Shown: positions 9,712 through 18,823, counted from the first letter of the stretch. The stretch is 64,000 nt of DNA from Massilia timonae CCUG 45783 (GCF_000315425.1 NZ_JH992922.1:2262204-2326203); one strand, 5' to 3'. Translations and numbers: made by a program. The notes: generated from the sequence alone by a model not told the origin.

Positions 9712-11760
9712 TCAGCGCGCCGCCACCGGCTTCGGCGGCGTCTTCGCATTCACTTTCGGCGGCTTGGTCGCCTCCCTGATCTCGGCGCCGCAGTTGGTGT
9801 CCGGCGCCTTGTCGACGTTAATCAGCGGCAGCAGGGCGGCCAGCGGATTCACGGTGGCCAGCGCCACGGCGGCCCCGGCCTTCAGCGCCAGCGGACCCGC
9901 CTGCGGTCCGACCTTCGGCTCGGTGAAGGTGCCGCGCGCATACAGCGGCGTGCGCAGCGACAGCACGCGCGCGCCCTTGGTTTTCGGCCGCACGTCCAGG
10001 TCCAGGCGTTCGCTGGCCAGGTCGACGTAACCCGACATGTTCACCACCGCATCCTCGCTGTCGAGCACGAAGCGGTCGATGTTGGCGCGGCCATTGCGCA
10101 CCGTGGTCTGGGCCGCCACGCAATTGAGCATCATCTGCTTGTCGCCGAAGATCTTGACGAAGATGGCGTTGGCCACGTTCAGGCCGGCCAGTTCGAGCAT
10201 GAACTGGCTGACCGTGCCCTCGGTGACGACGGCATTGATTTCGCCGTGCGAGGTGCCCAGCATGGCCGCCACCGTATTGCCCTTGCCGGCCAGCACGCCG
10301 TCGCCATTGACCTCGCCGAAGCTGGCCTGCATCGACTGCAGCTTGGGGAACAATTCGCGGATCTTGAGGCCGCGCGCCGCCAGGCGGGCCCCGGCGTCCA
10401 GCGTCTTGCCGCTACCGTCGAGGCGGATGTTGGAGGTGATGCGCCCGCCCGCCATGCCGAAGCTGAGCGGGGTGAGGGTGAGCACCTTGTTCTTCATGCG
10501 GATGGTGGTCTCGAGGTCTTCCAGCGGAATGTCATGGGTGCGCACGATGCGCTTGCCGGAGAATTTGACGTCGGCATCCAGCGCTCCCCACTTCTCGGTA
10601 TTGAACCCTTCCACCGGCAAGGCCTTGCCGGGCGGCGGCGCCTTGATGCGGCCCGCTTCCTTGGTGCCGGCGCCGGTGTCGGCGCCGACGGTCGGCCCCA
10701 GGTCGGCCAGGCGCAGTTGCTTGGAGGTCAGGGCGCCGCTCAGGAACGGGCGCGGCTTGCGCTGGGCATAGGTCAGGGTGCCGGCGAGGTCGCTGGCGCC
10801 GACCTTGCCGGTGAAGTCTTTATACGTGAAGCTCCAGAAGTCGCCGTCCTTCTTGCCCAGCAGTTCGCCGCGGGTCGAGTAGGGCGGGGTTTCCGGCAGC
10901 AGCACGCCGGTCAGGCCGTACAGGTCGGCCATGCTGGCGCCGGCCAGCTCCATCTTGAGGGCGAAGCCGGACGGCGAGCGCGGATCGCGCACCACGCCGC
11001 GCAGGCCGAGCTTGTTCTGGCCGGCGCTGGCCTCGGCCTCGATCGGGAAGGTAATGTCTTCGCCGGTCAGCGACAGCACCGCGCCGGCCTTGCCGCCGCC
11101 CGTGATCTTCGCCTTGTTGTAGGTGCCCGACAGGGTGAAGGCCAGGCCGTACGGCGGCACGCCCGCGGCCGGCGCAGGCTGCTGGCCGTCGATCGTGCGC
11201 GCGTCCGCGCGCAGGTCGATGCGGAGCGGCTCGTCCGCATAGCGCAGCTTGCCGCTGTTGAAGGACAGGCGCTGGATGTCGACATTCCACTGTGACGGGC
11301 CGTTGTCCTTGAAGGTCCAGGAGTTGCGGCCATCCTCGAGCCGCTGCACGGCGATGTCGGGGGCCGCCAGGCGCAGGTCGGTGATGACGACGTCCTTGCG
11401 CAGCAGCGGCAGCACGTGCAGGCCCACCTCGACGCGCTGCGCCCCGGCCATTTGCGGGCCGACCGTGCTCCAGGTCGGGTTGCTCATGGTGACGTCGTTG
11501 GCGCTGATGTACGGGCGCGGCACGTAGCGTCGCCAGCCGCGTTCGCTGTCCAGTCCGCGCTGGAACTTGACGTCCAGGTCGCCCCGGATCGCGAATTCAC
11601 GGCCCGTGGTTTCCGATACCTTGCGGTTGATATACGGCCGCAGCATATTCCAGTCGAACAGCAGGAAGAAGAGGATCACGATGACCGTGATTCCAAGCAG
11701 GATCCAACCGACGATCTTGAGAGGTCTAGATGTTTTCATGTCGATAGCGGCCACATGCAT
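9712..11760 (-). CDS. AsmA-family envelope protein
   Basis: A 682-residue protein with one N-terminal membrane helix (about residues 15-35, IVGWILLGITVIVILFFLLF) followed by a long, mostly beta periplasmic part. The C-terminal half has the AsmA_2 pattern (GNTVAAMLGTSHGEINAVV, ELAGLNVANAIF, DLASERLDLDVRPKTKG). AsmA-like proteins are linked to lipid transport and outer-membrane homeostasis; the substrate here is unknown. Two start codons are possible, ATG 11760 and ATG 11739, and neither has a strong ribosome site. It is not flagellar and is inserted between the flg and fli blocks. Confidence 0.85.
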   Translation of the reverse strand: MHVAAIDMKTSRPLKIVGWILLGITVIVILFFLLFDWNMLRPYINRKVSETTGREFAIRGDLDVKFQRGLDSERGWRRYVPRPYISANDVTMSNPTWSTVGPQMAGAQRVEVGLHVLPLLRKDVVITDLRLAAPDIAVQRLEDGRNSWTFKDNGPSQWNVDIQRLSFNSGKLRYADEPLRIDLRADARTIDGQQPAPAAGVPPYGLAFTLSGTYNKAKITGGGKAGAVLSLTGEDITFPIEAEASAGQNKLGLRGVVRDPRSPSGFALKMELAGASMADLYGLTGVLLPETPPYSTRGELLGKKDGDFWSFTYKDFTGKVGASDLAGTLTYAQRKPRPFLSGALTSKQLRLADLGPTVGADTGAGTKEAGRIKAPPPGKALPVEGFNTEKWGALDADVKFSGKRIVRTHDIPLEDLETTIRMKNKVLTLTPLSFGMAGGRITSNIRLDGSGKTLDAGARLAARGLKIRELFPKLQSMQASFGEVNGDGVLAGKGNTVAAMLGTSHGEINAVVTEGTVSQFMLELAGLNVANAIFVKIFGDKQMMLNCVAAQTTVRNGRANIDRFVLDSEDAVVNMSGYVDLASERLDLDVRPKTKGARVLSLRTPLYARGTFTEPKVGPQAGPLALKAGAAVALATVNPLAALLPLINVDKAPDTNCGAEIREATKPPKVNAKTPPKPVAAR

Positions 11761-11947
11761 GGCTTGGTGGAGGCGCTACGCCCTAGGATGTTCAGGCTAC
11801 CCCTGCCGTGCGCTTTTGTTTGTTGGCTAAGTAGCATTACGGGCCAAAAGGTGGCGTTTCAGGCATGCGGCATCGAAGGGGGAGAAGCGTTGACGATCTG
11901 GTTGGCATGAATATACACTGTTATATATCGCGTTATGGAGATTGCCG

Positions 11948-12910
11948 ATGTCGGATTTATTGAAAGAGCTGGGCCCGACCTTCCTGGGCAGCCGCCTGAA
12001 GCGCCTGGGCGAACGGATGCAGGCGGGGGCCGCCAGGGTCGCATCGGATGCGGGCTTGCCGGTGCAGCCGGCCCACATGCCGCTGCTGGCCGCGCTCGAC
12101 GGCCAGGCGCTGACCATCGGGCAACTGGTCCAGGTGGTCGGCGTCAGCCAGCCCGGCATCACGCGCGGCATCGGCCAGTTGGCCGACCTGGGCCTGGTCG
12201 AGTCGCAACAGGACAGGGACGGCGATGGGCGCCAGCGCACCATTTCGCTGACTTCCGAGGGCAATGCCGTGCTGGCGCGCGCCAAGCTGTATGTGTGGCC
12301 GCAGATCGGCGAGGCGGTCAAGACCTTGTTCGGCGGCCGGCCTGAAGAGTTCATGGAGCAGATCGCCGCCATCGAGGCGGCGCTGGCGGAGCATTCCATC
12401 GATGCGCTGGCCGCGCGCTCGACGCCGCAACTTCTCACGATCCACGAGTTCAGCGACGAGCTGGCAAGTCACTTCCACGACATCAACGCCGAATGGATCA
12501 ACGCCATGTTCAAGCTCGAGGCGACCGACCGCGAGGTGCTGGAAAATCCGCGCGCGAAGATCGTCGACCCGGGCGGCGCGATCCTGTTCGTGGAAGCGCG
12601 CGGACTGGGCATCGTCGGCACCTGCGCGCTGCAAAAGACCGGCGCGCGCAGTTTCGAGCTGACCAAGATGGGCGTGCGCGAAAGCGCGCGCGGCCTGAAG
12701 GCCGGCGAATTCCTGCTCGAGGCGATGATCGCCCGCGCCATGGGGCTCGGGGCCGAACCGCTCTACCTGCTCAGCAACGCCCGGTGCGCCGCCGCCATCC
12801 ACCTGTACGAGAAGCTGGGTTTTGAACACGACGCCGGCATCATGGCGGACTACGGCGCGCGTTATGCGCGCTGCGACGTGGCGATGCGCTACCGCGCGCC
12901 GGCGCGCTAA
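11948..12910 (+). CDS. MarR-type regulator fused to a GNAT acetyltransferase
   Basis: Residues about 30-130 form a MarR winged helix (LLAALDGQALTIGQLVQVVG ... GITRGIGQLADLGLVESQ, DGRQRTISLT). Residues about 170-320 form a GNAT fold ending in LYLLSNARCAAAIHLYEKLG. Such fusions couple ligand-responsive DNA binding to an acetyltransferase; the target is unknown. I chose ATG 11948 because GGAG lies 7 bases upstream; TTG 11942 is the alternative. A weak inverted repeat (ATATA-N6-TATAT) near 11910-11927 could be its operator. Its stop overlaps the end of the convergent esterase gene by 4 bp. Confidence 0.85.
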   Translation: MSDLLKELGPTFLGSRLKRLGERMQAGAARVASDAGLPVQPAHMPLLAALDGQALTIGQLVQVVGVSQPGITRGIGQLADLGLVESQQDRDGDGRQRTISLTSEGNAVLARAKLYVWPQIGEAVKTLFGGRPEEFMEQIAAIEAALAEHSIDALAARSTPQLLTIHEFSDELASHFHDINAEWINAMFKLEATDREVLENPRAKIVDPGGAILFVEARGLGIVGTCALQKTGARSFELTKMGVRESARGLKAGEFLLEAMIARAMGLGAEPLYLLSNARCAAAIHLYEKLGFEHDAGIMADYGARYARCDVAMRYRAPAR

Positions 12911-13818
12911 GCGAGGAAAAACTCCAGCCCGCGCGCCATGGCCGGGAACATCGCCGAGCCATGGTTTTCATGCGCCAGCAGGTGGAACCGGACCCGTGCC
13001 AGCGTCCGGTCTGCCTGCAGCCGGTCGGCGAGCTCGCGCGCCTCGTCGACCATGCGCCGCCTGGCCGCGACCGCCTGGCGGCCTTCCAGCGCGGCGCCGT
13101 TCGCCGCCGGCTGTTCCAGCTCGCCCACGGCCAGCATCAGGGAGGGTTTCGACGGCAGGGACGCAAGGCGTTTGGCGAATCCCTCCATGCCCGCCAGCAC
13201 CGCGCGTTCGCCATACCAGATCGACGGGCTGGCCGCGAGATAGGTCTGGAACATGGCGGGGCGGGTGAACAGCGCGTGCAGCGTGCACAGGCCGCCGTAC
13301 GAATGCCCGTACAGCGCCTGGCGCGCCGGGTCGAGCGGCGCCAGCGTCGCCACCAGCGGTTTCAGTTCTTTTCCGATAAAGTCGAGGAACAGGTCGGCGC
13401 CGCCTTCGGTCGCCGGTCCCGCCTTGCCGGTCGGCGGCGTGTAATCGCGGCCGCGCGCGCTGCTGTAGGGCTGGTCGCCGGCATAGCCGATGCCGACGAT
13501 TACCGGTGGCGTCTGGCCGGTGACGCGGCTGCGCACGCCGGCGCTGCGCGCCATGAGCGTCAGGGTCGGGAAGGTGGCGTTGCCGTCCAGCGCATACAGC
13601 ACCGGATGCCCCGCGGCGGGCGCCGCGCCGGGCGGCACGGCGACGAAGATGCGGTAGTGCTGGCCGGTGATGGCGGATGTCAGGTCATGTTGCCGGGCCA
13701 GCGGCAGGGTGGCGGTCTGCCACCCTTCGGCGGCGCGCGCCAGCGGCGCGGCGAGGCCGGCCAGGGTGGTAACGGCGGCGGCGCCGAGCAGGCGGCGGCG
13801 AAGCAGGGAATCGGGCAT
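12907..13818 (-). CDS. Tat-exported alpha/beta-hydrolase, IroE/Fes-like siderophore esterase
   Basis: The N-terminus has a twin-arginine signal (LLRRRLLGAAAV, cleavage near ARAA). The hydrolase core has nucleophile elbow GHSYGG, an early PVLYALDGNATFP segment and a late His in AHENHGS. This matches the IroE/BesA-like esterase family, which hydrolyses ferric-siderophore esters in the periplasm. A near-perfect Fur box at 13832-13850 lies directly before the start, so iron control is well supported. ATG 13818 is preferred to TTG 13827. No siderophore synthesis or receptor gene is in the window. Confidence 0.85.
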   Translation of the reverse strand: MPDSLLRRRLLGAAAVTTLAGLAAPLARAAEGWQTATLPLARQHDLTSAITGQHYRIFVAVPPGAAPAAGHPVLYALDGNATFPTLTLMARSAGVRSRVTGQTPPVIVGIGYAGDQPYSSARGRDYTPPTGKAGPATEGGADLFLDFIGKELKPLVATLAPLDPARQALYGHSYGGLCTLHALFTRPAMFQTYLAASPSIWYGERAVLAGMEGFAKRLASLPSKPSLMLAVGELEQPAANGAALEGRQAVAARRRMVDEARELADRLQADRTLARVRFHLLAHENHGSAMFPAMARGLEFFLA

Positions 13819-13831
13819 ATGCAACAAGATG

Positions 13832-13850
13832 AATGAGAATTATTCTCATT
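13832..13850 (-). promoter_or_regulatory. Fur box upstream of the siderophore-esterase gene
   Basis: AATGAGAATTATTCTCATT is a 19-base palindrome with perfect 9-base arms around one central base. It closely resembles the Fur 19-mer and its 7-1-7 form. It sits 14-32 bases upstream of ATG 13818, between this gene and the end of fliR, so Fur-Fe(II) binding there would block transcription of the esterase gene. Confidence 0.85.
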
Positions 13851-13869
13851 CTAACCTTGTTTCCTGTGA

Positions 13870-14715
13870 TCAGCCAGGCGCCGGCACCACCGGCGCCGGT
13901 TGCGCCGGCGCCGCTCCCGCCGCTCCCGGCTGTGGATTGCCGGCGCGCGGCAGCGACCGGGTGGTTTCGATGCCCTGGTTGAACAGGTTGACGATCGGCG
14001 CGCTGAGGTAGGGCAGGGCCAGGCTCAGGGTCAGGAAGCCCACGCCCAGCGTGATCGGGAAACCGATGCCGAAGATGTTCAGCTGTGGCGCGGCGCGCGT
14101 CAGGATGCCGAGGGCGACCTGCGTGATCAGGAGGGCGGCGATGATCGGCATCGCGATCTGCAGGCCGGCCGAGAAGATGCGTCCGCCCCAGCGCGCCAGT
14201 TCCAGCGCCGCGTTGGACGAAAACGGCGTCTCGGTGATCGGCATGGTGACGAAGCTTTCGGCCAGCGCCTCGAGCAGCACCAGGTGGCCGTTCACGGCCA
14301 GGAAGGCCATGGTCGCGACCAGGGCCATGAACTGGCTGATGGCCGACGAACGTCCGCGCGTGCTGGGATCGAAGAACATGGCGAAGCCCAGGCCCATCGT
14401 CTGGCTGGCCACCTCGCCAGCGTACTCGACGGCGGCGAACACGAGGCGCATGGCGAAGCCCATCGCCAGCCCGATGATCATTTCCTTGACCAGGATGAGC
14501 AGGCCCGCCCATGACGTGGGATCGGCTGCCGGCACCGCCGGCACCAGCGGCGCGATCACCAGCGCCAGGAACACGCCGAGCAGGACCTTGACGCGCAGCG
14601 GTACGCCGGCGTTGCCGAACAGCGGCGCGGCGGCGATCAGCCCCAGGATGCGCGACAGCGGCCACAGCAGGGCGGCGATCCAGGCGTTGATCTCGACCGA
14701 GGTCAGCGTCAGCAC
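13870..14715 (-). CDS. fliR: FliR, flagellar export-gate protein
   Basis: FliR is a membrane subunit of the FliPQR export gate. About six hydrophobic segments are visible, together with FliR landmarks (PLRVKVLLGVFLALVIAP, VKEMIIGLAMGFAMRLVFAA, QTMGLGFAMFFDPSTRG, ITLGVGFLTLSLALPYL). The C-terminal tail is a Pro/Ala-rich extension of about 25 residues. It is the last gene of the leftward fliLMNOPQR string and starts 7 bp after fliQ. No T-rich terminator follows; the Fur box is next. Confidence 0.95.
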   Translation of the reverse strand: MLTLTSVEINAWIAALLWPLSRILGLIAAAPLFGNAGVPLRVKVLLGVFLALVIAPLVPAVPAADPTSWAGLLILVKEMIIGLAMGFAMRLVFAAVEYAGEVASQTMGLGFAMFFDPSTRGRSSAISQFMALVATMAFLAVNGHLVLLEALAESFVTMPITETPFSSNAALELARWGGRIFSAGLQIAMPIIAALLITQVALGILTRAAPQLNIFGIGFPITLGVGFLTLSLALPYLSAPIVNLFNQGIETTRSLPRAGNPQPGAAGAAPAQPAPVVPAPG

Positions 14716-14722
14716 GCGGGCC

Positions 14723-14992
14723 TTACCCGATCAAGCCCGGAATCCCGGTGAACACCTGGCGCATGTAGTCGAGCATCACCGACAGCATCCACGGCCCGGC
14801 CACCACCAGGGCGACGAACACGCCGACCAGCTTCGGGATGAAGGACAGGGTCGCTTCGTTGATCTGGGTCGCGGCCTGGAAGATGCTGATGATCAGGCCG
14901 ATGATCAGCGCCACCAGCAGCAGCGGGGCCGAGATCATCAGCGTCACTTCCATGGCCGTGCGGCCCATCGTCATCACGCTTTCGGGTGTCAT
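14723..14992 (-). CDS. fliQ: FliQ, flagellar export-gate protein
   Basis: A small 89-residue protein with two membrane helices. MTPESVMTMGRTAMEVTLMI, PLLLVALIIGLIISIFQAAT and QINEATLSFIPK are diagnostic of FliQ/SctS. It packs with FliP and FliR into the gate of the flagellar type III apparatus. It lies between fliP (10 bp) and fliR (7 bp), the universal order. Confidence 0.96.
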   Translation of the reverse strand: MTPESVMTMGRTAMEVTLMISAPLLLVALIIGLIISIFQAATQINEATLSFIPKLVGVFVALVVAGPWMLSVMLDYMRQVFTGIPGLIG

Positions 14993-15002
14993 GGCCGCCT
15001 CC

Positions 15003-15740
15003 TCAGTAGAAACTCTGGGACAGCGAGCCCAGCAGTAACTGCCAGCCGTCGACCAGCACGAACAGCATCAGCTTGAACGGCAGGGCGATGACGGCGGGCG
15101 ACATCATCATCATGCCCATCGCCATCAGCACCGACGCCACCACCATGTCGATGATCAGGAAGGGGATGAAGATCGCGAAGCCGATCTGGAACGCCGTCTT
15201 CAGTTCGCTGGTGACGAAGGCCGGAATCAGGACCCGCAGCGGAATGTCTTCGGGCCCCTGCAGCGCTTCGGAACGCGAGATCTTGACGAACAGCGCCAGG
15301 TCGGACTGGCGCGTCTGCTTGACCATGAACTCCTTGAGCGGCACCGCACCGCGGTTCATGGCATCGGTCATCTGGATCTCGTTGCGCTGCAGCGGCAGAT
15401 AGGCCTCGCTGTAGATGCGGTCGAACGTCGGTCCCATCACGAAGAAGGTCAGGAACAGCGCCAGCCCCACCATCACCTGGTTCGGCGGCGCGGTCTGGGT
15501 GCCCAGCGCCTGGCGCAGCAGCGACAGCACGATGATGATGCGGGTGAACGCCGTCATCATCAGCAGCGCGGCCGGCAGGAAGGTGAGTGAGGTCAGCAGC
15601 AGCAGGGTCTGGACCGGCAGCGAGTACGACGTGCCGCCGCCCGGCGCCGGGCTGCTCTGGAATGCCGGGATGCCGGGCTGGGCCGCCGCGATCAGCGGCA
15701 GGGCCAGTGCGCCGGCCAACAAAAGGTGTTTAGCTCGCAT
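15003..15740 (-). CDS. fliP: FliP, flagellar export-gate protein
   Basis: A signal peptide ([20 protein letters not shown]) precedes the FliP core. The core contains [40 protein letters not shown] and [20 protein letters not shown] before [12 protein letters not shown]. The 245-residue length is normal. FliP forms the pentameric heart of the export gate. Its first 11 bases overlap the end of fliO, suggesting translational coupling. Confidence 0.97.
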   Translation of the reverse strand: MRAKHLLLAGALALPLIAAAQPGIPAFQSSPAPGGGTSYSLPVQTLLLLTSLTFLPAALLMMTAFTRIIIVLSLLRQALGTQTAPPNQVMVGLALFLTFFVMGPTFDRIYSEAYLPLQRNEIQMTDAMNRGAVPLKEFMVKQTRQSDLALFVKISRSEALQGPEDIPLRVLIPAFVTSELKTAFQIGFAIFIPFLIIDMVVASVLMAMGMMMMSPAVIALPFKLMLFVLVDGWQLLLGSLSQSFY

Positions 15741-16614
15741 TGCGTTTGTCGATCGTCTTCTTGAGCCAGTCCGAGAAGTGATTGGCCGGGAGTGCGCCGT
15801 GGGCGGCGGTCGGGGCCAGTTCGCCTTCCTGGCGCGGCATGGTGTGCAGGGCGTTGACGCGGCCCGGCGCGGCGCCGACCACGATCCACTGGTCGCCGAC
15901 TTCGACCACCATGATGCGTTCGCGACCGCCCAGGTTCAGGGCGCCGACCACGCGCAGGTTGGCGCTGCCGCCGCCCATCTTGGGACCGAAGCGTTTCATC
16001 ATCCAGGCCAGGCCGGCCAGCAGGCCGAGCACCAGCGTCAAGGCCATGATGGTCTTGAGCAGGCCGCCCGCGCCGGGGCTGGCGGTGGACGAGGTGGGCA
16101 TCGGGGCGGGCATCGACACACGCGGGGCTTCGCTCAGCGGCGCGGGGGACGTGGGCGACACGGGCGCAGTGGCGACCGGCGGGGTGGTATCGGTGGTCGC
16201 GGCGGCATCGCCCGGCAGCGGGGCGGTCGGCGGGGCTGTCGCGGTGGGCGTGGTCGCCGGGGCCGGCACGGCCGGCGCAGGTGGACGGCCGGTGGTAGTT
16301 TCGCCGGGACGGCGCGGGGTTTCGGCGTCCTCGTGGGCGGCCGGGGCCGGCGCGGTCGAGGTGCCGGCCATGCTGGCCGGCGTCGCCGGCTTCGAGGTGG
16401 TGTCGGTGGTTTGCTGGGCGAAGGCCAGGCAGGGGGCGAGCAATAACGAGGCGGTGAAGGCTCGTAGGGTGGGCGGCTTCGCCGCCCACGCGTCCAGCCA
16501 GCGCACGCACAGCCCCTTGTGTGGCAAGAAGACGTTCGTTGAACGCGTGGACGGCAAAGCCGTCCACCCCACGGCAGGGAAGTGATCAGAGGCAGGGGCG
16601 CGCGGCAGGGTCAT
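15730..16614 (-). CDS. fliO: FliO, export-gate assembly factor, with a repeat in its 5' end
   Basis: FliO helps assemble the FliP ring. A Pro/Thr/Ala-rich periplasmic stretch is followed by the membrane helix [20 protein letters not shown] and the cytoplasmic FliO domain ([35 protein letters not shown]). ATG 16614 overlaps the fliN stop as ATGA, the expected original start. A palindromic repeat (16463-16574) lies within the first 50 codons, so residues about 14-50 are repeat-encoded. The plausible signal peptide ([18 protein letters not shown]) comes only after it. GTG 16506, with AAGGGG 6 bases upstream, gives a more convincing start (258 residues). Confidence 0.88.
   Translation of the reverse strand: MTLPRAPASDHFPAVGWTALPSTRSTNVFLPHKGLCVRWLDAWAAKPPTLRAFTASLLLAPCLAFAQQTTDTTSKPATPASMAGTSTAPAPAAHEDAETPRRPGETTTGRPPAPAVPAPATTPTATAPPTAPLPGDAAATTDTTPPVATAPVSPTSPAPLSEAPRVSMPAPMPTSSTASPGAGGLLKTIMALTLVLGLLAGLAWMMKRFGPKMGGGSANLRVVGALNLGGRERIMVVEVGDQWIVVGAAPGRVNALHTMPRQEGELAPTAAHGALPANHFSDWLKKTIDKRNAS
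16463..16574. repeat. Interspersed palindromic repeat, two inverted units, copy A
   Basis: Two units of about 32-36 bases in opposite orientation are separated by about 44 bases. Unit 1 (from 16463) reads CGTAGGGTGGGCGG-CTTCG-CCGCCCACGCGT. Unit 2 (to 16574) is the reverse: TTGAACGCGTGGACGG-CAAAG-CCGTCCACCCC. Each has an internal hairpin, a GGGT end and an ACGCGT end. A related pair in the opposite arrangement occurs at 54470-54540. This looks like a REP/BIME-type element. Copy A lies inside the 5' part of fliO. Confidence 0.75.
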
Positions 16615-17054
16615 TTATTCAGTTTGCGAATCCGTTCAGATGGCGTGATGATATCAGTGAGTCGGATCCCGAACTTGTCATTCACGACCACCACCTCGCC
16701 CTGGGCGATCAGGCAGCCGTTGACCAGCACGTCCATCGGCTCGCCGGCCAGGCCGTCCAGCTCGACCACCGAGCCCTGCGCCAGTTGCAGCAGGTTCTTG
16801 ATGGCGATCTTGGTGCGGCCCAGTTCCACCGTCAATTGCACCGGGATGTCGAGAATGAAGTCGATGTCGTTCGGCGTCTCGTTGCGCGCGCCCTTGTTCG
16901 AGAAATCCTTGAACACGGCGGCAGCCGCGGCCGGGGCGGTCGCCTGCTGCTGTTGCTGGCGCTCGAGCGCCGCGGCTTCGGCCGCGGCCTGCTCGGCGAT
17001 CGCCGCGCCCCAATCGTCGTCGATGTGGTCCTGGTCTTCCTGGTTGTCCGACAT
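16611..17054 (-). CDS. fliN: FliN, C-ring switch protein
   Basis: FliN forms the lower C ring with FliM and binds FliH. The C-terminal SpoA/CheC-like domain is clear (ILDIPVQLTVELGRTKIAIK, GSVVELDGLAGEPMDVLVNG, GEVVVVNDKFGIRLTDI). The N-terminal half is a Gln/Ala-rich extension, giving 147 residues. An AGGAG-type site precedes ATG 17054. Its stop overlaps the fliO start codon (ATGA). Confidence 0.96.
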   Translation of the reverse strand: MSDNQEDQDHIDDDWGAAIAEQAAAEAAALERQQQQQATAPAAAAAVFKDFSNKGARNETPNDIDFILDIPVQLTVELGRTKIAIKNLLQLAQGSVVELDGLAGEPMDVLVNGCLIAQGEVVVVNDKFGIRLTDIITPSERIRKLNK

Positions 17055-17115
17055 GGTGTTCTCCTGTATTGCTTCTTGCTTCGGCCGGCGCCCTGCGCCT
17101 GGCCAATCATATCGA

Positions 17116-18099
17116 TTACTTGCTGAAGGTGTCGCTATTGGCGAGCAGCTTCTCGACCTTCAGCGCATATTGCCCGTTGTGCACGCCGTAACTGCAATCC
17201 ATCACCGGCACGCCGTCGACCGTGGCCTGCAGCATGTCGGGCACCACGATCGGGATCACGTCGCCGATCTTCATGTTCAGGATCTCGTCGAAGTTCGCCT
17301 TGCCGTTGCCCAGCACCGCGACCAGCTCGACCTCGGCGACCTGGATCTGTTGCGTCAGCAGGCGCACCCAGCGCTTGTCGACTTCCAGCGCCTCGCCCTG
17401 GATGCTCGAGGTCAGCGCGTCGCGGATCGGCTCGATCATCGAGTAGGGCATGCAGAAGTGGATCTGGCCCGACACCGAGCCCAGCTCGACCGTGAAGGTG
17501 CAGGACACCACGACTTCGTTCGGGGTCGCGATGTTGGCGAACTGCGTGTTCATCTCGGAACGGATGTACTCGAACTCGATCGGATACACCGGCTCCCACG
17601 ACTTGCCGTAGGCCTCGAACACGATGTCGAGGATGCGCATGATGATGCGCTGCTCGGTCTGGGTAAAGTCGCGGCCCTCGACGCGGGTGTGGAAGCGCCC
17701 GTCGCCGCCGAACAGGTTGTCCACCAACAGGAACACCAGGCCCGGATCGAACACCATCAGGGCGGTGCCGCGCAGCGGCTTCATGTGGATCAGGTTCAGG
17801 TTGGTCGGGACCACCAGGTTGCGGATGAACTCGCTGTACTTGGAGACCCGCACCGAGCCGACCGAGACCTCGGCACTGCGGCGCAGGAAGTTGAACAGGC
17901 CGACCCGCAGATACCTGGCGAAACGCTCGTTGATGATCTCGAGCGTCGGCATGCGGCCGCGCACGATGCGCTCCTGCGTTGCCAGGTTATAGGTGCGTAC
18001 CCCCGAGGTGTCTTCAGGCGTCGCAATGTCGTCCTGATCGCCGTTGACCCCTTTTAAGAGGGCATCGACTTCTTCCTGTGAGAGGAAATTATCGGCCAT
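17116..18099 (-). CDS. fliM: FliM, C-ring switch protein
   Basis: The N-terminus carries the CheY-P binding motif (LSQEEVDALLKGV). The middle is the CheC-like domain with GTALMVFDPGLVFLLVDNLF and GGDGRF. The C-terminal SpoA domain contains LKIGDVI-type residues near MKIGDVIPIVVPDM. The length of 327 residues is normal. FliM reverses the motor when bound by phospho-CheY. It lies 23 bp after fliL and 61 bp before fliN. Confidence 0.97.
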   Translation of the reverse strand: MADNFLSQEEVDALLKGVNGDQDDIATPEDTSGVRTYNLATQERIVRGRMPTLEIINERFARYLRVGLFNFLRRSAEVSVGSVRVSKYSEFIRNLVVPTNLNLIHMKPLRGTALMVFDPGLVFLLVDNLFGGDGRFHTRVEGRDFTQTEQRIIMRILDIVFEAYGKSWEPVYPIEFEYIRSEMNTQFANIATPNEVVVSCTFTVELGSVSGQIHFCMPYSMIEPIRDALTSSIQGEALEVDKRWVRLLTQQIQVAEVELVAVLGNGKANFDEILNMKIGDVIPIVVPDMLQATVDGVPVMDCSYGVHNGQYALKVEKLLANSDTFSK

Positions 18100-18122
18100 G
18101 TTTCTTCGTGTTTACTGAATGC

Positions 18123-18665
18123 TTACTGGATGATAAACGAAGTGAATAATACGTCGGACACTTCCTGTTCGTCGCCATGTTTCTCGAACGGCTCGGTGAT
18201 CGCCGCCTGGATGTCGGACGCCAGTTGCTGCTTGCCCTCTACCGTATTGATTTCGGACGCTTTTTTGCTCGACAACAGGAGCAGCACGCGGTTGCGCACG
18301 ATCGCCATATTGTCTTTTACCATGGTCGCCTGTTCGGCGCCGTCGACCTGCAGGGTGAACTGTACCTGCAAATACTGCTCGCCGTTCTCGGGCTGCAGAT
18401 TGACGGTGAAGGCCTCGATCGGCACGTATTCCGGCTTGGATTCCGGATCTTTCTTTTTCTTCTTCCTGGTTTCCTTGGCCGGGGCTTCTTCTTCGCCATG
18501 GGCGGCCGAGGACTGGCTGAAATACCAGCCGCCGCCGGCGCCCGCGCCAAGCACGAGGATCGCGGCGAGGATCATGATGATGAGCTTTTTCTTCGAGCCG
18601 GCCGGCGCCGCTGCTGCAGCCGCGTCCGCTTTCGGATCAGCCTTCATTTTCGGATTCGCTTTCAA
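18123..18665 (-). CDS. fliL: FliL, stator-associated membrane protein
   Basis: An Ala/Lys-rich N-terminus leads into the membrane helix LIIMILAAILVLGAGAGGGW. A Lys/Glu-rich linker is followed by the FliL domain (YVPIEAFTVNLQPENGEQYL, VQFTLQVDG, IVRNRVLLLLSSKKASEI), ending EVSDVLFTSFIIQ. FliL rings surround the MotAB stators. It is the first gene of the leftward fliLMNOPQR run; 180 bp with a terminator separate it from fliK. Confidence 0.94.
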   Translation of the reverse strand: MKANPKMKADPKADAAAAAAPAGSKKKLIIMILAAILVLGAGAGGGWYFSQSSAAHGEEEAPAKETRKKKKKDPESKPEYVPIEAFTVNLQPENGEQYLQVQFTLQVDGAEQATMVKDNMAIVRNRVLLLLSSKKASEINTVEGKQQLASDIQAAITEPFEKHGDEQEVSDVLFTSFIIQ

Positions 18666-18799
18666 AATAGGTCTTCAGTGCTGGTTAATGGGTACAACAT
18701 TATGGCATTGTCGCGGAAAGATGCACCCGGGCAAGCCTAGAAAAGAGGGAGGAAGAGGCAGTAAATCCGGAATTGTTGCAGGCGCGCGATGACGGAATG

Positions 18800-18823
18800 G
18801 AAAAGGGCGGCCGTCGGGCCGCC
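18800..18823 (-). terminator. Rho-independent terminator after fliK
   Basis: Read leftward, GGGCGGCC-CGAC-GGCCGCCC is a perfect 8-bp GC stem with a 4-base loop, followed at once by TTTT. It lies 24 bp past the fliK stop, so it ends the fliF-K transcript before fliL. Confidence 0.8.

Noticed and set aside
15692..16567. Alternative 291-codon frame overlapping fliO
   Set aside because: The other frame contains the fliO membrane helix and domain; this one is Arg/Pro-rich noise.
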